This document shows, piece after piece, positions 1 through 9,161 of a stretch of 64,000 bases of DNA (its first letter is position 1; each line of letters opens with the position of its first letter). The DNA is from Azospirillum ramasamyi. Lineage in GTDB: Bacteria > Pseudomonadota > Alphaproteobacteria > Azospirillales > Azospirillaceae. Under the pieces are notes generated by a model. The model was not told the DNA's origin. It searched no databases and saw nothing but the letters and a program-made list of their open reading frames with translations. Made by a program: the position numbers and the translations under genes. The DNA lies in assembly GCF_003233655.1 (NCBI RefSeq), contig NZ_CP029831.1:1-64000 (forward strand), written 5' to 3'.

Positions 1-72
1 CGCCCCTCGTCTCGGGGCAATCTACGATCCAATTGCCACCATCCCGTTCCGTTGCGTTCCGGAAGTTTTGCC

Positions 73-1263
73 ATGTCCATGAATCTGCCCACGCCCACCG
101 GCTCGTCTTCGACGGGAACGGGAGACGTGCGCCTGACGGTTCGCGGCCTGCGCAAGGTCTTCGCCGACGATCCGCGTCCGGCGCTGGAGATGCTGCGCCG
201 CGGCGCGACGAAGGCGGAAGTGCTGAAGACGCTGAACGTCAATGTCGGCGTGGCGGAGGCCAGCTTCGACATCCGCGCCGGCGAGATCTTCGTCATCATG
301 GGTCTGTCCGGATCGGGCAAATCGACCATCGTCCGCCTGCTGAACCGGCTGATCGAACCCTCGGAGGGGGAGATCCGGCTGGACGGCCGCGACCTGACCC
401 GTTTGTCGCGCGGCGAACTGGTCGAGGTGCTGCGGCGGGACATGAGCATGGTCTTCCAGTCCTTCGCCCTGCTGCCCAACCGCACCGCCCTGGAGAATGC
501 CGCCTTCGGGCTCGAGGTCGCCGGGGTGCCGCGCGGGCAGCGGCGCAAGGCGGCCATGGCGGCGCTGGAGCGGGTGGGGCTGGGAGCCTATGCCGACCGC
601 TACCCGCAGGAGCTTTCGGGCGGCATGCAGCAGCGGGTCGGACTTGCCCGCGCGCTCGCCAAGAATCCGACGATCATGCTGATGGACGAGGCGTTCTCCG
701 CGCTCGACCCGTTGATCCGCACCGACATGCAGGACGAGCTTCTGCGGCTCCAGCGCGAGGACGCCCGCACCATCGTCTTCATCTCCCACGATGCGGAGGA
801 GGCGATGCGGATCGCCGACCGCATCGCGGTGATGGAGGAGGGGCGCATCGCCCAGATCGGCTCGCCCGCCGAGATCCTGCGCGCACCGGCCGATGACTAT
901 GTCCGGGCCTTCTTCCGCGGCGTCGATTCCTCCCGCGTTCTGCGCGCCCGCGACCTCGCCCGTCCACCGACGCCGGGGGACGCCGCCGGGGAGGGGGAGG
1001 GGACGCGGTTCCGCTACCGCACCGATGCCGCCGGCCATTTCCGCGGCGTGCTGGCCGGCGACGGCACATCGGCGCTGTTCGGGCTGGAACCGGTGGCGGC
1101 GGACACGCCGCTGCATTCGCTGTTGGGCCGGGTGGCCGCGGCGCCCTGCCCGCTGCCAGTGGTGGAGGCGGATGGACGCTTCGTCGGCGTGATCTCCCGC
1201 GCGGCACTGCTGGCCGCACTGGACCGGAACGATGGCGCCGGCCGCGAGGCTCGCCATGGCTGA
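73..1263 (+). CDS. choV: Choline/glycine betaine ABC transporter ATP-binding protein
   Basis: Cytoplasmic ATPase of a quaternary-amine importer (ProV/ChoV family), 396 aa. Visible: Walker A GLSGSGKST, signature LSGGMQQRVGLARAL, Walker B IMLMDEAFSALDP and the H-loop FISHDAEEA; the C-terminal ~110 residues are the degenerate CBS-like tail usual in ProV. The longest ORF begins at a TTG at 52, but the ATG at 73 has GGAAG 7 nt upstream and is preferred (ATG 79 is also possible). It overlaps the permease gene by 8 nt, so the two are translationally coupled. The choline assignment rests on the linked choX-type binding protein and betI; a ProV for glycine betaine is the alternative. Confidence 0.88.
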   Translation: MSMNLPTPTGSSSTGTGDVRLTVRGLRKVFADDPRPALEMLRRGATKAEVLKTLNVNVGVAEASFDIRAGEIFVIMGLSGSGKSTIVRLLNRLIEPSEGEIRLDGRDLTRLSRGELVEVLRRDMSMVFQSFALLPNRTALENAAFGLEVAGVPRGQRRKAAMAALERVGLGAYADRYPQELSGGMQQRVGLARALAKNPTIMLMDEAFSALDPLIRTDMQDELLRLQREDARTIVFISHDAEEAMRIADRIAVMEEGRIAQIGSPAEILRAPADDYVRAFFRGVDSSRVLRARDLARPPTPGDAAGEGEGTRFRYRTDAAGHFRGVLAGDGTSALFGLEPVAADTPLHSLLGRVAAAPCPLPVVEADGRFVGVISRAALLAALDRNDGAGREARHG

Positions 1264-2179
1264 GGCGCCGTTCATCGACGTGGAGCGGTTGAGCGAGACC
1301 ATCGGCGGCGGCATCGCCCGCGGTTCCGAATGGCTGGTGACGACGATCCTCGACCATGGCCAGCCGGCGCTGGACGCCATCGCCGGGGTGGTCGACGGTC
1401 TGGGAGGGGCGCTGGACGGGCTGCTGCTGGGGGTGCCGCCCTGGCTGCTGGCGCTGGTGCTGGCCGGGATCGCCCTGTGGCGGGTCGGGCGCGGCTTCGC
1501 CCTGTTCACCCTGCTGGCCTTCGCTGCCATCTTCGTGATGGGCCTGTGGGAGCCGACGATCTCGACCCTCGGCCTCGTGCTCGCTTCCACCGCGCTCAGC
1601 CTGATCGGCGGGGTGCCGCTGGGCATCTGGATGGCGCGCAGCAGGCTGGCCGACGGGCTGGGCAAGACCCTGCTCGACCTGATGCAGACGATGCCGGCCT
1701 TCGTCTATCTGATCCCGGCGGTGATGTTCTTCGGGCTGGGGCGGGTGCCGGGCATCATCGCCACGGTGGTGTTCGCCATGCCGCCGGCGGTGCGGCTGAC
1801 CGCGCTCGGCATCCGGCAGGTGCCGGAGGAACTGGTGGAGGCCGGCCGCGCCTTCGGCTGCCGCGACCACCAGCTGCTGTTCAAGGTCCAACTGCCCAAT
1901 GCCCTGCCGTCGATCATGGCCGGCGTCAACCAGACCATGATGATGGCGCTGTCGATGATCGTCGTCGCCTCGATGATCGGCGCCGGCGGGCTGGGCAATG
2001 TGGTGCTCCAGGGCATCCAGCGCCTCGACATCGGCCTCGGCGTGCAGAGCGGGCTGAGCGTGGTGCTGCTCGCCGTCGTGCTCGACCGCATCACCCAGAG
2101 TTTCGGCCGGGGCCTTGGGAGCGGCTTTCGCCGCCCGGCTGCCGCCGGAACGGCCGAGCGGCGCCGGTGGCGGCGGTGA
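1256..2179 (+). CDS. choW: Choline/glycine betaine ABC transporter permease
   Basis: Inner-membrane permease (ProW/ChoW family), 307 aa, several hydrophobic helices. The BPD_transp_1 domain fills the C-terminal two thirds, with the EAA-type loop seen as EELVEAGRAFGCRDHQLLFKVQLP, shortened here to its key segment EAGRAFGC. The ATG at 1256 overlaps the end of the ATPase gene; the longer ORF start at 1232 would give a deeper overlap and is less likely. The single permease is expected to form a homodimer with two copies of the upstream ATPase. The gene ends 2 nt before the convergent betI stop. Confidence 0.87.
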   Translation: MAEAPFIDVERLSETIGGGIARGSEWLVTTILDHGQPALDAIAGVVDGLGGALDGLLLGVPPWLLALVLAGIALWRVGRGFALFTLLAFAAIFVMGLWEPTISTLGLVLASTALSLIGGVPLGIWMARSRLADGLGKTLLDLMQTMPAFVYLIPAVMFFGLGRVPGIIATVVFAMPPAVRLTALGIRQVPEELVEAGRAFGCRDHQLLFKVQLPNALPSIMAGVNQTMMMALSMIVVASMIGAGGLGNVVLQGIQRLDIGLGVQSGLSVVLLAVVLDRITQSFGRGLGSGFRRPAAAGTAERRRWRR

Positions 2180-2181
2180 GG

Positions 2182-2757
2182 TCAGGCGTTCAGTTCGGAA
2201 TCGAGGTAGCCCAGCGCCACCGCCCGCGCGGCGCTGCCGTCGATGGCTCCGGTCAGGGCGAAGCGCAGCCACAGCCCGTCGATCATCGCCGCCAGCCCGA
2301 CGGCCACCCGCTCCGCCCGTTCCGCCGGCAGCAGGGGGCGCAGGGCGTGCAGCAGGTTGGAATGCAGGCGGCGGGCGTTGATCCGTTGCAGGCGCGCCAA
2401 CGCCGGGTTGTGCGGCGCCTGCGCCCAGAAGCCCAGCCATGCGGCGACGACCCGCGGCTCGAACTGGCCGGGGGCGAAGTTGCAGTCGACGATGGCCTCC
2501 AGCCGTGCGCGCGGCGACTCCGCGGTCGCCAGCCGCTGGGTCGCGTCGTCGCGCAGCTGCTGCAGCATGCTGCGCATGGTGGCGGCCAGCAGCTCGTCCT
2601 TGCCGCCGAAATAATGATGGATGATGCCGGGCGACACGCCGGCCCCGCGGCTGATCGTCTGGACCGTGGTGTCGACCAGTCCATGCTCGCCCATCGAGGT
2701 GATGGTCGCGTCGATCAACTGACGGCGGCGGATCGGTTCCATTCCGACTTTGGGCAT
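2182..2757 (-). CDS. betI: BetI-type TetR-family transcriptional regulator
   Basis: 191-aa TetR repressor closely resembling BetI: the N-terminus MPKVGMEPIRRRQLIDATI matches the known BetI start almost word for word, followed by the helix-turn-helix (GAGVSPGIIHHYFGGKDEL) and the ligand-binding core with AMIDGLWLRFALTG. The ORF extends far upstream in low-complexity sequence, so the start was set at this ATG from family length (about 195 aa). BetI represses choline uptake and betaine synthesis genes and is released by choline. It is divergent from choX, convergent with choW and sits between the two halves of the transporter; no betAB genes are in the window. Confidence 0.88.
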   Translation of the reverse strand: MPKVGMEPIRRRQLIDATITSMGEHGLVDTTVQTISRGAGVSPGIIHHYFGGKDELLAATMRSMLQQLRDDATQRLATAESPRARLEAIVDCNFAPGQFEPRVVAAWLGFWAQAPHNPALARLQRINARRLHSNLLHALRPLLPAERAERVAVGLAAMIDGLWLRFALTGAIDGSAARAVALGYLDSELNA

Positions 2758-2832
2758 GGGGCGAGCGGTCTCCTGTCCATCTCCGCCATGGTTGGCCGCA
2801 ACCGGCACCTTGGCTTGCGCCGCAACAAATGC

Positions 2833-2867
2833 GCCATTTTCGCCGCTCCGTCGATGACGAAAACGGC
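2833..2867. promoter_or_regulatory. Operator-like inverted repeat between betI and choX
   Basis: Arms GCCATTTTCG (2833-2842) and CGAAAACGGC (2858-2867) pair at nine of ten positions across a 15-nt spacer in the divergent betI/choX intergenic region. This is where a BetI operator would be expected. The assignment is inferred from position only; the arms were not matched to a known BetI consensus. Confidence 0.3.
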
Positions 2868-2908
2868 AGACCGACGAACCGGAACCACAGGAAAGAGGAG
2901 TTGAGGAC

Positions 2909-3883
2909 ATGAGCGGATGGATGGCCCTGGCCAAGGGGATCGCGGGCGTGAGCGTCGCGGCGGCGGTGGCGCTGGGGGCCGGCGGGGCGTCGGCCGCCGA
3001 TCCGGCGTCCTGCAAGGCGGTCCGCTTCGGCGACGTCGGCTGGACCGACATCGCGGCGACGACGGCGCTCGCTTCCGTCACGCTGGACGCGCTCGGCTAC
3101 AAGCCGACCACGACCATGACGTCGGTGCCGCTGGTCTATACCGGGCTGAAGACCAAGTCGCTCGACGTCTTCCTCGGCAACTGGATGCCGACGATGGAGC
3201 CCTTCCTGAAGCCGGTGCTGGAAGACGGCTCCGTCGAGGTGACGCGCGTCAACCTGGAAGGCGCCAAATACACGCTGGCGGTTCCGAAATACGCCGCCGA
3301 GGCCGGGCTGAAGACCTTCGCCGACATCGCGAAGTTCAAGGACAAGCTGGGCGGCAAGATCTACGGCATCGAGGCCGGCAACGACGGCAACCTGATCATC
3401 GACAAGATGCTGAAGGCCGACGCCTTCGGCCTGAAGGACTTCAAGCTGGTGGAGTCCAGCGAGGCCGGCATGCTGGCCGAGGTGAAGCGGGCCGCCCGCA
3501 ACAAGGCCTGGGTCGTGTTCCTGGGCTGGGAGCCGCACCCGATGAACAAGAGCTTCGAACTGACCTATCTGGAGGGCGGTGACGACTGGTTCGGCCCCAA
3601 CCTGGGGGGCGCCACGGTCGCCACCAACGTCCGCAAGGGCTATGCCGCCGAATGCCCGAATGTCGGCAAGCTGCTGTCGAACCTCTCCTTCACCCTGGAC
3701 ATGGAAAACGCGGTGATGGACGACATCATGAACGGCAACAAGAAGCCGGATGCCGCCGCGAAGGCCTGGCTGAAGAAGAATCCCGACGTGCTGAAGGGCT
3801 GGCTGGACGGCGTCACCACCATCGACGGCAAGGACGGTCTGGCGGCCGTGCAGGCCAAGCTGGGCGTGGCCGAGAAGTCGTGA
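2909..3883 (+). CDS. choX: Choline-binding periplasmic protein of the ABC transporter
   Basis: 324-aa periplasmic binding protein (OpuAC family, ChoX-like). A signal peptide with cleavage near ASAA-DPAS is followed by the mature start CKAVRFGDVGWTD. Four aromatic positions that form the choline cage in Sinorhizobium ChoX have plausible counterparts: W in DVGWTD, W in LGNWMP, Y in AKYTLA and W in LGWEPHP. Start ATG 2909 has GAGGAG-type Shine-Dalgarno sequence nearby. It delivers choline to the ChoVW membrane complex. The gene is separated from choVW by divergent betI rather than leading a choXWV operon, so its own promoter, probably BetI-controlled, is likely. Confidence 0.9.
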   Translation: MSGWMALAKGIAGVSVAAAVALGAGGASAADPASCKAVRFGDVGWTDIAATTALASVTLDALGYKPTTTMTSVPLVYTGLKTKSLDVFLGNWMPTMEPFLKPVLEDGSVEVTRVNLEGAKYTLAVPKYAAEAGLKTFADIAKFKDKLGGKIYGIEAGNDGNLIIDKMLKADAFGLKDFKLVESSEAGMLAEVKRAARNKAWVVFLGWEPHPMNKSFELTYLEGGDDWFGPNLGGATVATNVRKGYAAECPNVGKLLSNLSFTLDMENAVMDDIMNGNKKPDAAAKAWLKKNPDVLKGWLDGVTTIDGKDGLAAVQAKLGVAEKS

Positions 3884-3972
3884 TGTGATCCCGGAGGCTT
3901 CCGGGGCATTGCTTGGCTGTGATGCGGTCGCCATATCGGAAGGCGTTCCCTCGTGCCCGCCCCGGAGCCCCC

Positions 3973-5631
3973 ATGTTTTTCGGCCCGCTTCCCCTGTCCG
4001 ACGCAGAGGGCGCCATCCTCGCCCATTCGCTCCGCCTCGGGGCGCTGGCCTTCAAGAAGGGCCGCCGCCTGTCGGCCGGGGATGTCGCGGCCCTGCGGGA
4101 GGCGGGCATCGGCGAGGTGATCGCCGCCAAGCTGTCGGATGCCGACATCGGGGAGGACGCCGCCGCCACCCGCATCGCCGCCGCGGTGGCGGGCGGTGCC
4201 GTGCAGGCCGCCGCCGCCTTCACCGGCCGCGTCAACCTGTTCGCCGAGGCGCGCGGCCTGCTCCGTCTCGACCCGGCACGCATCGACGCGATCAACGCCA
4301 TCGACGAGAGCGTCACCATCGCCACCCTGCCGGATTACGCTCCGGTCGAACCGGGCCAGATGCTGGCGACCGTCAAGATCATCCCCTTCGCCGCCCCCGC
4401 CGCAGCGGTGGAGCAGGCGGAGCGTCTGGCGGCCGACGGTGCGCCGCCGCTGGCCGTTCTCCCCTTCCGCCCGCTGTCGGTGGCGCTGATCCAGACCCGG
4501 CTGCCGGGGGTGAAGGAGAGCGTTCTCGACAAGACCGTGACGGTGACGCGGGAGCGGATCGAGGCGCTCGGCGGCACGCTGGCCCATGAGGCGCGCTGCG
4601 CCCATGACGAGGGCGTGCTGGCGGAACTGATCGCCGCGCTGCCGCCCGCGGATCTGCTGCTGATCGCCGGCGCCTCCGCCATCACCGACCGGCGCGACGT
4701 GCTTCCGGCGGCCATCGGGCGGGCGGGCGGCGTGGTGGAGCATCTCGGCATGCCGGTGGATCCGGGTAACCTGCTGCTGCTCGGCCGGCGCGGGGGCAAG
4801 CCGGTGCTGGGCCTGCCGGGCTGTGCGCGCTCGCCCAAGTTGAACGGCTTCGACTGGGTGCTGCAGCGCATCGCCGCGGGCGTGCCGCCCGGCCGGGCGG
4901 AGGTGATGCGGATGGGTGTCGGCGGACTGCTGGCGGAAATTCCGACGCGCCCCCTGCCGCGCGCCGGCTTGGCGGCGGAAACGCCGCGCGCGCCGCGCGT
5001 CACCGCCCTGGTGCTGGCCGCCGGCCGCTCCAGCCGCATGGGGCCGACCAACAAGCTGCTGGCGGAGGTGAACGGCGCCCCGCTGGTCGCCCGCGCGGTG
5101 GATGCCGCGCTGGCCTCCCAGGCCGCCAGCGTCATCGTCGTCACCGGCCACCAGGGGGAAAGCGTGGCGCGGGCACTGGCCGACCGTCCCGTCACCTTCG
5201 TCCACAACCCCGCCTTCGCCGAGGGGCTGAGCAGTTCGCTGCGCGCCGGGCTGGCGGCGGTGCCGGGAGAATCGGATGCGGTGGTGGTGTGCCTGGGCGA
5301 CATGCCGCGGGTGGCGTCCGGCGTGATCGACCGGCTGATCGCCGCCTACAGCCCGCTTGAAGGCCGCGCCATCTGCGTGCCGACCACCCATGGCAAGCAG
5401 GGCAACCCCGTGCTCTGGGACCGCGCCTTCTTCGCCGAGATGGCGGCGCTGACCGGCGATGCCGGGGCGAAGCGGCTGATCGGCCAGCATGCCGACCGGC
5501 TGTGCGAGGTGCCGGTGGAGGATGCCGGCATCCTCTATGACGTCGATACCCCCGACCTGCTCGCGGGCTTCACCGCGGCCGTCGGCAGCGAAGCGGTCAG
5601 CGCGCCAGATCCAGCCAGCGCCGGGTCATGA
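3973..5631 (+). CDS. Molybdopterin-binding / MobA-like nucleotidyltransferase fusion protein
   Basis: 552-aa two-part cytoplasmic protein. Residues ~165-310 form a MoaB/MoeA-like molybdopterin-binding domain (SVALIQTRLPG, later LLIAGASAITDRRD and LGLPGCARSPK). Residues ~342-540 form a MobA/MocA-like NTP transferase with the nucleotide loop LAAGRSSRMGPTNK at 348-361 and CLGDMPRV. MocA-type enzymes transfer CMP to molybdopterin to make the cytosine dinucleotide cofactor used by xanthine-dehydrogenase-family enzymes, so it may serve the cox-type hydroxylase in this window; that link is inference. Start ATG 3973 begins MFFGPLPL, the usual family N-terminus; an in-frame upstream start at 3913 is less likely. 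Its last 35 nt overlap the convergent next gene. Confidence 0.8.
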   Translation: MFFGPLPLSDAEGAILAHSLRLGALAFKKGRRLSAGDVAALREAGIGEVIAAKLSDADIGEDAAATRIAAAVAGGAVQAAAAFTGRVNLFAEARGLLRLDPARIDAINAIDESVTIATLPDYAPVEPGQMLATVKIIPFAAPAAAVEQAERLAADGAPPLAVLPFRPLSVALIQTRLPGVKESVLDKTVTVTRERIEALGGTLAHEARCAHDEGVLAELIAALPPADLLLIAGASAITDRRDVLPAAIGRAGGVVEHLGMPVDPGNLLLLGRRGGKPVLGLPGCARSPKLNGFDWVLQRIAAGVPPGRAEVMRMGVGGLLAEIPTRPLPRAGLAAETPRAPRVTALVLAAGRSSRMGPTNKLLAEVNGAPLVARAVDAALASQAASVIVVTGHQGESVARALADRPVTFVHNPAFAEGLSSSLRAGLAAVPGESDAVVVCLGDMPRVASGVIDRLIAAYSPLEGRAICVPTTHGKQGNPVLWDRAFFAEMAALTGDAGAKRLIGQHADRLCEVPVEDAGILYDVDTPDLLAGFTAAVGSEAVSAPDPASAGS

Positions 5632-6295
5632 CGCGGGTGAACTGCTCCGCCACCGGCAGGTGGGTGGCGATGGCATCCTCCAGCCCGTGCAGCATGTCGG
5701 CATTGCTCGCCCGCGCCTCGTCCCGGATGCGTGAGGCCCAGCCGCGCAGGATGTCGCCGGTCGCCTCCGGGTGGAACTGGAAGGCGTAGGTGGCGCGGCC
5801 GAGCCGGAAGGCTTGGCGGTCGCAGGCCTCGCTATAGGCCAGCGGCACCGCGCCCTCGGGAAACTCGAAGGTGTCGTAATGCCACTGGGCGAGGTTCAGC
5901 TCCGGGCCGAAGCCGCCCAGCAGCGGGTCGTCCTGCGCGCCGTCGGTCAGGCTGACCCGGTGGATGCCCAGTTCCGGCGTTGTGTGGCGGTAGACCTTGG
6001 CGCCATAGGCGCGGGCGGCGAGCTGCGCGCCCAGGCAGATGCTCATCACCGGCCGGCCGGCATCGGTGAACTCGCGGATAGTCTCCATCACCCGGCCGAA
6101 ATGTGGGCCCTTCTCGTCGTCCCAGGCGTCCTGCGGACCGCCCAGGACCACGAGGCCGGCATAGCCGTCCTTCACGGGAATCGTCTCCCCCTCGTTGGCG
6201 GCGATGGTGTGGAGGGTGGCGCCGTTGTCGGTCAGCGCCTCGCCCACCAGACCGATGGGAGCGGTGCGGCTGTTCTGAACGACCAGGATGCGCAT
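5597..6295 (-). CDS. Class I glutamine amidotransferase (GMP synthase-like)
   Basis: 232-aa cytoplasmic GATase1 domain protein. The nucleophile elbow ICLGAQLAA carries the catalytic Cys, and FQFHPEAT carries the catalytic His and Glu, so the triad is intact. No synthetase domain follows, as in the stand-alone YfeJ/GuaA-like amidotransferases whose acceptors are mostly unknown; some act on gamma-glutamyl amines or polyamines. It is convergent with the preceding gene and overlaps it by 35 nt. There is no operon partner, so the substrate cannot be inferred. Confidence 0.8.
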   Translation of the reverse strand: MRILVVQNSRTAPIGLVGEALTDNGATLHTIAANEGETIPVKDGYAGLVVLGGPQDAWDDEKGPHFGRVMETIREFTDAGRPVMSICLGAQLAARAYGAKVYRHTTPELGIHRVSLTDGAQDDPLLGGFGPELNLAQWHYDTFEFPEGAVPLAYSEACDRQAFRLGRATYAFQFHPEATGDILRGWASRIRDEARASNADMLHGLEDAIATHLPVAEQFTRVMTRRWLDLAR

Positions 6296-6482
6296 GGGTC
6301 TGCTCGGCTCGCGTCATTGGCACGGGTGTCATCAAGTTGTGAGACGGTAGCGGGCGGAGTTCAAGCCGCAGGCGCTTCCAAACCCATGCTTTGCCCCGCA
6401 AAGCCGCTATGCACGCTGCCGGGCCGGTGGTCTAAAGTGCCTGGCATCCATCCGTTCCGCTGCGCCCCGGAGATCCGTCCCC

Positions 6483-8003
6483 ATGTCGTCCCGCCCCCGC
6501 ACCCGCCTTCTCGCCGCTCCGCTGATCGCCGCCATTCTCGGCATGACCTTCCCGGCTTGGGCGCAGAACGGCTTGCTGACCTTCCTGCACATCAACGACG
6601 TGTACGAGATCGCGCCGGTGAAGGGGCAGGGCGGGTTCGGGCCGCTGATGACCCTGCTGAAACGCGAGCGCGACGCGGCCCCCGGCGCCTTCACCACCGT
6701 CGGCGGGGATTTCCTGTCGCCGTCGCTGCTGTCGGGCACGACCCAGGGCGAGCAGATGATCACCCTGTTCAACGCCATCGGCGTCGATGCGGTGACCTTC
6801 GGCAACCATGAGTTCGACTTCGGACCCGACGTGCTGAAGCGGCGGATGTCCGAATCGAAGTTCCCCTGGATCGGCACCAATGTGCGGTCCGCCGACGGTT
6901 CCGCCTTCGCGACGACGGTGCCGAGCTGGACCAGGACGGTCGACGGCATCACCGTCGGCTTCATCGGCCTGATTACCCCCGACTCCGCCCGGCTGTCGAA
7001 CGCCGGCCCCGGCCTCAGCTTCCCGCCCGTGCTGGAGACGGCCGCCGCCGCGGTGAAGGAGTTGCGGGCCGGGGGCGCCGCGGTCGTCGTGGCGCTGACC
7101 CACCTGACCATCGAGGAGGACCGGCAGCTGGCTTCCAAGGTCAAGGGCATCGATCTGATCCTGGGCGGCCACGACCACGACCCGATCAGCTTCTACGAGG
7201 GCTCCACCCTGATCCTGAAGGCGGGGCAGGATGCGCGTTACCTCGGCGTCGTCAAGCTGGCGGTCGAAACCAGGGACGCCGGCAAGGGAGCGGCGACCAC
7301 CACGATGCCGGCCGAATGGCGCTTCGTCACCACCGCCGGCGTCGCCCCGGACCCGGGGGTGGAGGCGTTGGTGGAGGGCTATACCAAGCGGCTGGACAGC
7401 GACCTCGCCGCGGTGATCGGCACCACCGCGACCGAACTGGACAGCCGCAAGGACGTGGTGCGCAGCCGCGAGGCCAGCATGGGCAACCTGATCGCCGACG
7501 CCCTGCGCGAGACGCTGAAGGCCGATGTCGCCATCACCAACGGCGGCGGCATCCGCGCCGATGCGCTGCATCCCGCCGGGGCCAGGCTGACCCGCCGCGA
7601 CATCTTCGCCGAGCTGCCCTTCGGCAATGTCGGCATGCTGGTGGAGATGTCGGGGCAGGATCTGATCTCCACCCTGGAGCACGGCGTCGGCAGGGTGGAG
7701 GAGAAGGCCGGCCGCTTTCCCCAGGTGTCGGGCCTGACCATGATCTACGATCCCAAGGCCCCGTCCGGCCGCCGGGTGATCTCCGTGACGGTGGGCGGCA
7801 AGCCGATCGACCCGCAGGCGACCTATCGCGTCGCGACCAACGACTATCTGCTGAACGGCGGCGACGGCTATGCCGCCTTCCCGCGCTCCAAAGTGATCGT
7901 CGATGCTTCGGGGGCGGTATTGCTGGCGACCATCGTGATGAACCACGTGGAAGCCAAGAAAACGGTCGCGTCGGCGGTCGAAGGGCGAATCGTGGCAAAA
8001 TAA
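6483..8003 (+). CDS. Secreted bifunctional metallophosphatase/5'-nucleotidase
   Basis: 506-aa UshA-like enzyme, likely periplasmic: a signal peptide ends at PAWAQN. The N-terminal metallophosphatase domain shows HINDVYE, GGDFLSPS, GNHEFDFG, LTHL and GGHDHD metal-binding motifs. The C-terminal substrate domain shows ITNGGGIRAD and later NDYLLNGGDGY. It hydrolyses extracellular nucleotides or related phosphate or sulfate esters to nucleosides. The first motif reads HINDVYE where many relatives have a NDxHG form, a variant found in a subset of the family. Start ATG 6483 gives the complete signal peptide. It appears monocistronic. Confidence 0.85.
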   Translation: MSSRPRTRLLAAPLIAAILGMTFPAWAQNGLLTFLHINDVYEIAPVKGQGGFGPLMTLLKRERDAAPGAFTTVGGDFLSPSLLSGTTQGEQMITLFNAIGVDAVTFGNHEFDFGPDVLKRRMSESKFPWIGTNVRSADGSAFATTVPSWTRTVDGITVGFIGLITPDSARLSNAGPGLSFPPVLETAAAAVKELRAGGAAVVVALTHLTIEEDRQLASKVKGIDLILGGHDHDPISFYEGSTLILKAGQDARYLGVVKLAVETRDAGKGAATTTMPAEWRFVTTAGVAPDPGVEALVEGYTKRLDSDLAAVIGTTATELDSRKDVVRSREASMGNLIADALRETLKADVAITNGGGIRADALHPAGARLTRRDIFAELPFGNVGMLVEMSGQDLISTLEHGVGRVEEKAGRFPQVSGLTMIYDPKAPSGRRVISVTVGGKPIDPQATYRVATNDYLLNGGDGYAAFPRSKVIVDASGAVLLATIVMNHVEAKKTVASAVEGRIVAK

Positions 8004-8112
8004 CGCCTCCGCCGGGACATTATCGGGCCGCGACACGACGCTCCGTTGCGCAGCCGCAGCATTTCCCATTAGGGTAGCCCGTCTGTCCTATATCCGCGCC
8101 GGAAGCCGCCGC

Positions 8113-9156
8113 ATGTCCGATACCCTGCCCAGCCGTTCCAACGACTTCGCCCAGGCCTTCAACACCGCCCATGGCGAAGCCGGCCTGGGCCGGGTGTCGA
8201 TCGCCCATATCCTGCAGCGTATCCAGGCGGAGCCGAACTTCCTGTTCAGCGAGGAATTCCGGCAGGGCGGCGGCCAGTGCCCGTTCCATGCCGGAGCCGG
8301 GCAGGACGGGACGGAGGGTGCGGCGCCGATCCCGCAGGACGATGCCGACAAGGTCGCGGTCAACAGCCTGCTGGCGCTGCTGTTCAACCGGCTTCGCGAC
8401 CACATCGCGGAGAAACTGCCCTTCGATGCCGAAGGGCGGCCGATGCTGCCGATCCCGCCGCGCTCGCCGCATGGGCTGGACCCGGCCGACCGTGCCGCCA
8501 TGGCCGCGGCGGCGCCGGACGTCCTCTGCTCCGTCCTGCGCGACGCCACCTGCCACCTGCTGGACGGGCTGATCACCGGCTGGGCCGTCGATCTGGTGCA
8601 TGAGGAGGAGTATTTCCGCTCCCAGGGGGCCGGCGCCATCTCGCTGGAGGCGGCGGCCACCTTCGTCCTGCGCAGCGTGCTGGAGCATTCGCCGCTCTAC
8701 CAGCGCGCCGGCTACGACATGCTGTCGATCACCAAGACCGGCAGCCACACCGCGATCCACATCTGCTGGGCGTTGGTGGAGGCCGCTCCGCTGCTGGTGC
8801 CCGGCCGCGACGCCGCCTTCTACGACGACCTCGTCCACCGCAGTTTGAAACAGATCGTGCCGCTGTCGATGGCCAGCCTCGGCATGCTGGTCCATTACAT
8901 GGAGGAAAGCGGGATCGAGCCGGCCGACGGGCTGGCGGTGCATCGGCTGCCCAAGGACCAGACCGCCTTCGTGCTGGACGGCAACGGCTTGATCCGGCTG
9001 AACGCCGACCCCATCGTTACCTTTGCCAAACCGGGCGAGCGTTACTACACCGGCTGCCCGGCCTTCTACACCACGAACCTGATCAAGCTGTATCTGGACA
9101 TCGTGGCCGGGCTGGCACTGGAATATTCCGTCTACGACCGTCTGCAGGAGGGCTGA
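8113..9156 (+). CDS. Hypothetical protein, first of a tandem paralogue pair
   Basis: 347-aa soluble protein of a family I do not recognise. It has no signal peptide or membrane segment. It is homologous over its whole length to the next gene. Blocks shared by both: ND(F)A near the start, SPHGLD, DMLSITKTGSHTAIHICW near the middle, RRSLKQ-like HRSLKQIVPLSMASLGML, and near the end RYYTGCPAFYTTNLIKLY with an invariant Cys. ATG 8113 is preceded by GGAAG at 7 nt. Compared with its partner it has a ~15-residue insert after GQCPFHAG. The conserved Cys, His and Thr could be ligand or catalytic residues, but no function can be assigned. Confidence 0.75.
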   Translation: MSDTLPSRSNDFAQAFNTAHGEAGLGRVSIAHILQRIQAEPNFLFSEEFRQGGGQCPFHAGAGQDGTEGAAPIPQDDADKVAVNSLLALLFNRLRDHIAEKLPFDAEGRPMLPIPPRSPHGLDPADRAAMAAAAPDVLCSVLRDATCHLLDGLITGWAVDLVHEEEYFRSQGAGAISLEAAATFVLRSVLEHSPLYQRAGYDMLSITKTGSHTAIHICWALVEAAPLLVPGRDAAFYDDLVHRSLKQIVPLSMASLGMLVHYMEESGIEPADGLAVHRLPKDQTAFVLDGNGLIRLNADPIVTFAKPGERYYTGCPAFYTTNLIKLYLDIVAGLALEYSVYDRLQEG

Positions 9157-9161
9157 GCCCG

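Noticed and set aside
779..3934. 1051-aa minus-strand open frame across the choline transporter genes
   Set aside because: It is antisense to four genes with clear family matches; its translation is Arg/Gly/His-rich low complexity, typical of shadow frames in GC-rich DNA.
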